NCBI RefSeq assembly: GCF_002939475.1
Contig: NZ_PKFQ01000001.1
Location: 5,391,001-5,455,000 of the forward strand
DNA length: 64,000 bases
Reading direction: 5' to 3'
Source of the DNA: Streptomyces cinnamoneus
GTDB taxonomy: Bacteria; Actinomycetota; Actinomycetes; Streptomycetales; Streptomycetaceae
The notes beneath the pieces are model-generated. The model was not told the origin of the DNA. It made no database searches and was given only the letters and a program-made list of their open reading frames with translations. Shown here in pieces: positions 28,001 to 34,000 of this stretch. A program made the translations under genes and the position numbers. Each line of letters starts with the position of its first letter. Within the stretch, counting starts at the first letter, position 1.

Positions 28001-31000
28001 TCTGGTCGGGGTCCACCGTGTCGTCGTCGGTGACGGCGACGGCGCCGCGGGTGACGCACCACAGGGGTGCGTCGATGGCGGCGGTGCCGAGGGTCTGCAC
28101 CAGGGAGACCGTCTCGGCGGCGGGCAGGAGGGAGACGACACCTGTCACGGTGCCGGTGTCGCCGTTGATTTCCGTGGCCGTGGTGACGGTGTGGACGTCG
28201 GCTCCGGCGGCCGTCAGCGCGGCGGCGACGTCGTCGCCGGCGTCTCCGACGACCCACCAGGTGCCCCGCAGGCCCGGCTGCGCGGGCAGACCGGCGACGG
28301 GCGTCCAACTCGGGTGGTACCGCCAGGAATCCACCAGCGACTGTTCCTGGCGGGCACGCCGCCAGGACGACAGGGCAGGGAGCACGTCACCGAACGGCTG
28401 GTCGGCGTCGACGCCCAGCGCCTCCACGTCCCCGCGCTCGACGGCGTCCCAGAACGCGGCGTCGACGGCACTGGTGGTGGCTTCGGTGTCGGCGGCCGGC
28501 TCCAGCCAGAAGCGTTCCTGCTGGAAGGCGTAGGTGGGGAGTTCCACGCGGGGGTGGGTGCCGGGGAAGACGGCGGTCCAGTCGACGTCGAGGCCGCGGA
28601 CGTGGAGGTTGCCGAGGGCGGTGGTGACGGCGGTGGCTTCGGGGCGGTTGGGGCGGAGGGCGGCGATGCCGTCGCCGTCGGCCAGCGAGGTCAGTGAGCC
28701 GTCGGGGCCCAGTTCCAGGAACGTGCCGACGCCCAGCTCACGCAGGGAGGCGAGCCCGTCGGCGAAGCGGACGGTTTCGCGGACGTGCCGGACCCAGTAG
28801 TGCGGGGTGCGCATCTCCTCGTCGGCGAGGGTGCCGGTGAGGTTGGAGACGACGGGCAGGGTGGGTGCGTGGAAGGTGACGTCGTCGAGGACGGTGGCGA
28901 AGTCGTCCAGCATGGCGTCCATGCGGGGGGAGTGGAAGGCATGGCTCACCCGCAGACGCCGGGTCTTGACTCCCTGAGCAGACAGCGTCTCCATGACACG
29001 CTCGACGGCTGCCGCGTCGCCCGAGATCACCACGGAGCCGGCGCTGTTGACGGCGGCGATGGCGATGTCGTCCGTCAGGAGGGGGAGGACGTCGCTTTCG
29101 GGGGCGGCGATGGAGGCCATGGCTCCGCCGGTGGGCAGGGCCTGCATGAGGCGGCCGCGGGCGGTGACGATCTTCGCTGCGTCGTCCAGTGACCACACGC
29201 CGGCCACGTACGCGGCGGCGAGTTCGCCGATGGAGTGGCCGAGGAGGTAGTCGGGCTTGACGCCCCAGGAGGAGACGAGGTGGAACAGCGCGACTTCGAG
29301 GGCGAAGAGTCCGGTCTGGGTGTAGAGGGTCTCGCCGAGGAGTTCGGCGTCCTCGCCCCACACGACGTCGGTCAGGGGCCGGTCGAGGTGACGGTTCAGC
29401 TGGGTGCAGACTTCGTCCCAGGCCGCGGCGAAGGCGGGGTACGCGTCGTAGAGCTCGCGTCCCATGCCGAGCCGCTGTGAGCCCTGCCCGGTGAAGAGCA
29501 CGCCCAGCGCACCTGTCACCGGGACGCCGGCGGTCAGGTTCTCAAGTCCGGTGAGGAGTTCGTCGCGGTTGGTGCCGACGACCACCGCGCGGTGTGACAG
29601 TGCGGCACGGGTCGACACCAGCGACCAGCCGACGTCCGCAGGGTCCAGCTCGGGATCGGCCTGGACGAAGGTCTTCAGACGGTCGGCCTGCGCCCGCAGT
29701 GCCGCCTCGCCCTCGCCCGACAGCACCCACGGAACGGCCGGGAGTTCGGCCCGGTCCGCCACGGGCTCGGCCACCTCGGAGGGCTGCTCCAGGATCACGT
29801 GGGCGTTGGTGCCGCTGACGCCGAACGAGGAGACACCGGCGCGGCGCGGAGCGCCCGTCTCCGGCCACTCCGTCCGCTCGGTCAGCAGCTCGACGGAACC
29901 GGCGGTCCAGTCGACGTGCGGCGACGGCTCGTCGACGTGCAAGGTCTGCGGGAGCACGCCGTGCTGCATCGCCATGACCATCTTGATGACGCCGGCGACG
30001 CCGGCGGCGGCCTGCGTGTGGCCGATGTTGGACTTGATCGAGCCGAGCAGCAGGGGCTGTTCGCGGTCCTGCCCGTACGTCGCCAGCAGCGCCTGCGCCT
30101 CGATCGGGTCGCCCAGCGTGGTGCCCGTGCCGTGGGCCTCGACCGCGTCGACGTCGGCGGTCCCGAGCCCGGCGTTCGCCAGCGCGGCACGGATGACGCG
30201 CTGCTGGGACGGACCGTTGGGGGCGGTCAGGCCGTTGGAGGCGCCGTCCTGGTTGACGGCCGAACCCCGCACCACTGCCAGCACCTTGTGCCCGTTGCGC
30301 ACGGCGTCCGACAGCCGCTCGACGAGCAGCATGCCGACGCCCTCGGCCCAGCCCGTACCGTCCGCCGCGGCAGCGAAGGACTTGCAGCGACCGTCCGCCG
30401 CGAGCCCGCGCTGCCGCGAGAACTCCACGAAGGCAGTCGGTGTGGCCATGATCGTGACGCCGCCGGCGAGGGCCAGCGTGCACTCCCCGGACCGCAGCGC
30501 CTGCACCGCCAGGTGCAGGGCGACCAGCGACGACGAACACGCCGTGTCCACCGTCACCGCCGGCCCCTCCAGGCCGAACGTGTAGGACACCCGCCCGGAG
30601 ATCACACTGCTCGAACTGCCGGTCAGGAAGTAGCCCTCGGACGCCGACGCGGCGCCGTAGCCCTGCGAGGACGCACCCACGAACACGCCGGTCCGGCTGC
30701 CCCGTACGTCGGCGGCCGGGATGCCCGCCCGCTCGAAGGCCTCCCAGGTGGTGTGCAGCAGCAGGCGCTGCTGCGGGTCCATCGCCAGGGCCTCGCGCGG
30801 CGAGATGCCGAAGAACGCGGGGTCGAAGTCACCCGCGCCGTGGACGAAGCCGCCCACCCGCGTGTACGACGTGCCCGGCCGGCCGGGAGCGGGGTCGTAG
30901 AGGCCGTTCAGGTCCCAGCCGCGGTCGGTCGGGAACGGCGAGACGGCGTCGCCGTCGGTGTCGACCAGGCGCCACAGGTCCTCGGGCGAGTCGACGCCGC

Positions 31001-34000
31001 CGGGGAAGCGGCAGCTCATGCCGACGATGACGATCGGGTCGTCGTCCGCCGGGGCCGTCGCCGACGTGGCCGGCACGATCTCCTGGGCCGCGCCCAGCAC
31101 CTCGCTGACCAGATAGGCGGCCAGGGCCAGCGGCGTCGGATAGTCGAAGATCACCGTGGCGGGCGGGCGGATGCCGGTGGCGGTGGTCAGCCGGTTGCGC
31201 AGCTCCACCGCGGTGAGCGAGTCGAAGCCGATCTCCTGGAACGTCCGCGCGGCGTCGACCGCCTCGGGACCGGGGTGTCCCAGGACCGCCGCCGCGGCGG
31301 TGCGCACCAGCTCCACGGCCGCACGGGTCCGCTCGGCCTCGGACAGAGCGCGCAGACGCAGCGCGAACGCGCCGGTCGGCGCGGCCGGCTCCGTCACGTC
31401 CGCCAGCAGCTCGCTCAACAGGGGGCTCGGACGCAGGGCCGTGAAGCGCGGCCCGAAGCGGGCCCAGTCCACGTCCGCGACCACGACGGCCGTCTCGTCG
31501 CCCAGCAGCGCCTGCCGCAGGGCGGAGACCGCCAGTCCGGGCGCCATCGCGAGAACGCCGTGCCCGGCCAGGAGATCCGCGCCCTGGGCGGCCATTCCCT
31601 CGCCGTCCCACACGCCCCAGGCCACGGAGGTGGCGGCCAGGCCGTCGGCCCGCCGCCGGTGCGCCAGGCCGTCGAGGAAGGCGTTGGCCGCGGCGTACGC
31701 GGACTGGTTGCCGCTGCCCCACACGCCCGCGATCGACGAGAACAGGACGAACGCGTCCAGGTCCACGTCCCGCGTCAGCTCGTCGAGGTGCGTCGCGCCG
31801 GCGACCTTGGCGCGGGTGCCGGACTCGAACGCGTCGGCGGACAGGTCGTCCACCGCGCCCCAGCTCGGCACGCCCGCGGCGTGGACGACCACCCGCAGGT
31901 CCGGGATCGTCCCGAGCAGCGCCGCCACGGCGTCCCGGTCGGCCACGTCACATGCCTCGACCCGCGCCCGGGCGCCCAGCGCCTCGAGTTCGGCGACCAA
32001 CTCGGCCGCGCCCGGGGCGTCCGCGCCGCGGCGGCCGGTGAGCACGATGTGCTCGGCGCCGCTGCCGGCCAGCCAGCGGGCGACGTGACCGCCCAGCGCA
32101 CCTGTACCTCCGGTGACCAGGGCGGTGCCGCCCGTGCGCCAGACTCCCGGCGCGTTCCCCTCCGTGGCGGCACGCCGCAGGCGGCCGGCCCACACCCGGG
32201 TGCCACGGACGGCGAGCTGGTCTTCAGTGGTGGTGCCGCCGAGTACGGCGCACAGTGTCGCCGCGGTCTGCTCGTCGAGTTCGGTGGGGAGGTCGATCAG
32301 GCCGCCCCAGCGGTCGGGGTGCTCCAGCGCGATCACGCGGCCGAGGCCCCAGAGGGTCGTCTGGTCGGGGTCCACCGTGTCGTCGTCGGTGACGGCGACG
32401 GCGCCGCGGGTGACGCACCACAGGGGTGCGTCGATGGCGGCGGTGCCGAGGGTCTGCACCAGGGAGACCGTCTCGGCGGCGGGCAGGAGGGAGACGACAC
32501 CTGTCACGGTGCCGGTGTCGCCGTTGATTTCCGTGGCCGTGGTGACGGTGTGGACGTCGGCTCCGGCGGCCGTCAGCGCGGCGGCGACGTCGTCGCCGGC
32601 GTCTCCGACGACCCACCAGGTGCCCCGCAGGCCTGGCTGCGTGGGCAGACCGGCGACAGGCGTCCAGCCGTACCGGTACCGCCAGGCGTCGACGACCGAC
32701 TGGTCGCGCCAGGCCCGCCGCCACGACGACAGCGCGGGCAGCACCTCGCTGAGCGGCTGAGCGGCGTCGACGCCCAGCGCCTCCACGTCCCCGCGCTCGA
32801 CGGCGTCCCAGAACGCGGCGTCGACGGCACTGGTGGCGGCTTCGGCGTCGGCGCCCGACTCCAGCCAGAAGCGTTCCCGCTGGAAGGCGTAGGTGGGAAG
32901 TTCGACGCGGGGGTGGGTGCCGGGGAAGACGGCGGTCCAGTCGACGTCGAGGCCGCGGACGTGGAGGTTGCCGAGGGCTGTGGTGACGGCGGTGGCTTCG
33001 GGACGGCCCGGCCGCAGCGCCGGAACCCCGTCGCCGTCGGCCAGCGAGGTCAGTGAGCCGTCGGGGCCCAGTTCCAGGAACGTGCCGACGCCCAGCTCAC
33101 GCAGGGAGGCGAGCCCGTCGGCGAAGCGGACGGTTTCGCGGACGTGGCGGACCCAGTAGTGCGGGGTGCGCATCTCCTCGTCGGCGAGGGTGCCGGTGAG
33201 GTTGGAGACGACGGGCAGGGTGGGTGCGTGGAAGGTGACGTCGTCCAGGACGGTGGCGAAGTCGTCCAGCATGGCGTCCATGCGGGGGGAGTGGAAGGCA
33301 TGGCTCACCCGCAGACGCCGTGCCTTCACCCCCTGGCCGGACAGCGTGTCCACGATCGCCTGCACGGCGTCCTCGTCACCGGACAGCACGACCGACTCGG
33401 GGCCGTTGACGGCGGCGATGGCGACGTCGTCCGTCAGGAGGGGGAGGACGTCGTTTTCGGGGGCGGCGATGGAGGCCATGGCTCCGCCGGTGGGCAGGGC
33501 CTGCATGAGGCGGCCGCGGGCGGTGACCACGCGGGCGGCGTCCTCAAGCGACCACACGCCGGCTACGTACGCGGCGGCGAGTTCGCCGATGGAGTGGCCG
33601 AGGAGGTAGTCGGGCTTGACGCCCCAGGAGGAGACGAGGTGGAAGAGGGAGACTTCGAGGGCGAAGAGTCCGGTCTGGGTGTAGAGGGTCTCGCCGAGGA
33701 GTTCGGCGTCGTCGCCCCACACGACGTCGGTCAGGGGCCGGTCGAGGTGACGGTTCAGCTCCGCACACACGTCGTCCCAGGCCGCGGCGAAGGCGGGGTA
33801 CGCGTCGTAGAGCTCGCGTCCCATGCCCAGCCGCTGCGAGCCCTGCCCCGTGAACAGCACGCCCAGCCCACCGGCAACCGGAACCCCGGCTGCCAAGGCG
33901 TCGAGCCCGGCGAGGAGTTCGTCGCGGTCCGTACCGACGACCACCGCGCGGTGCGAGAGCGCGGTGCGCGTCGACACCAGCGACCAGCCGACGTCCGCAG

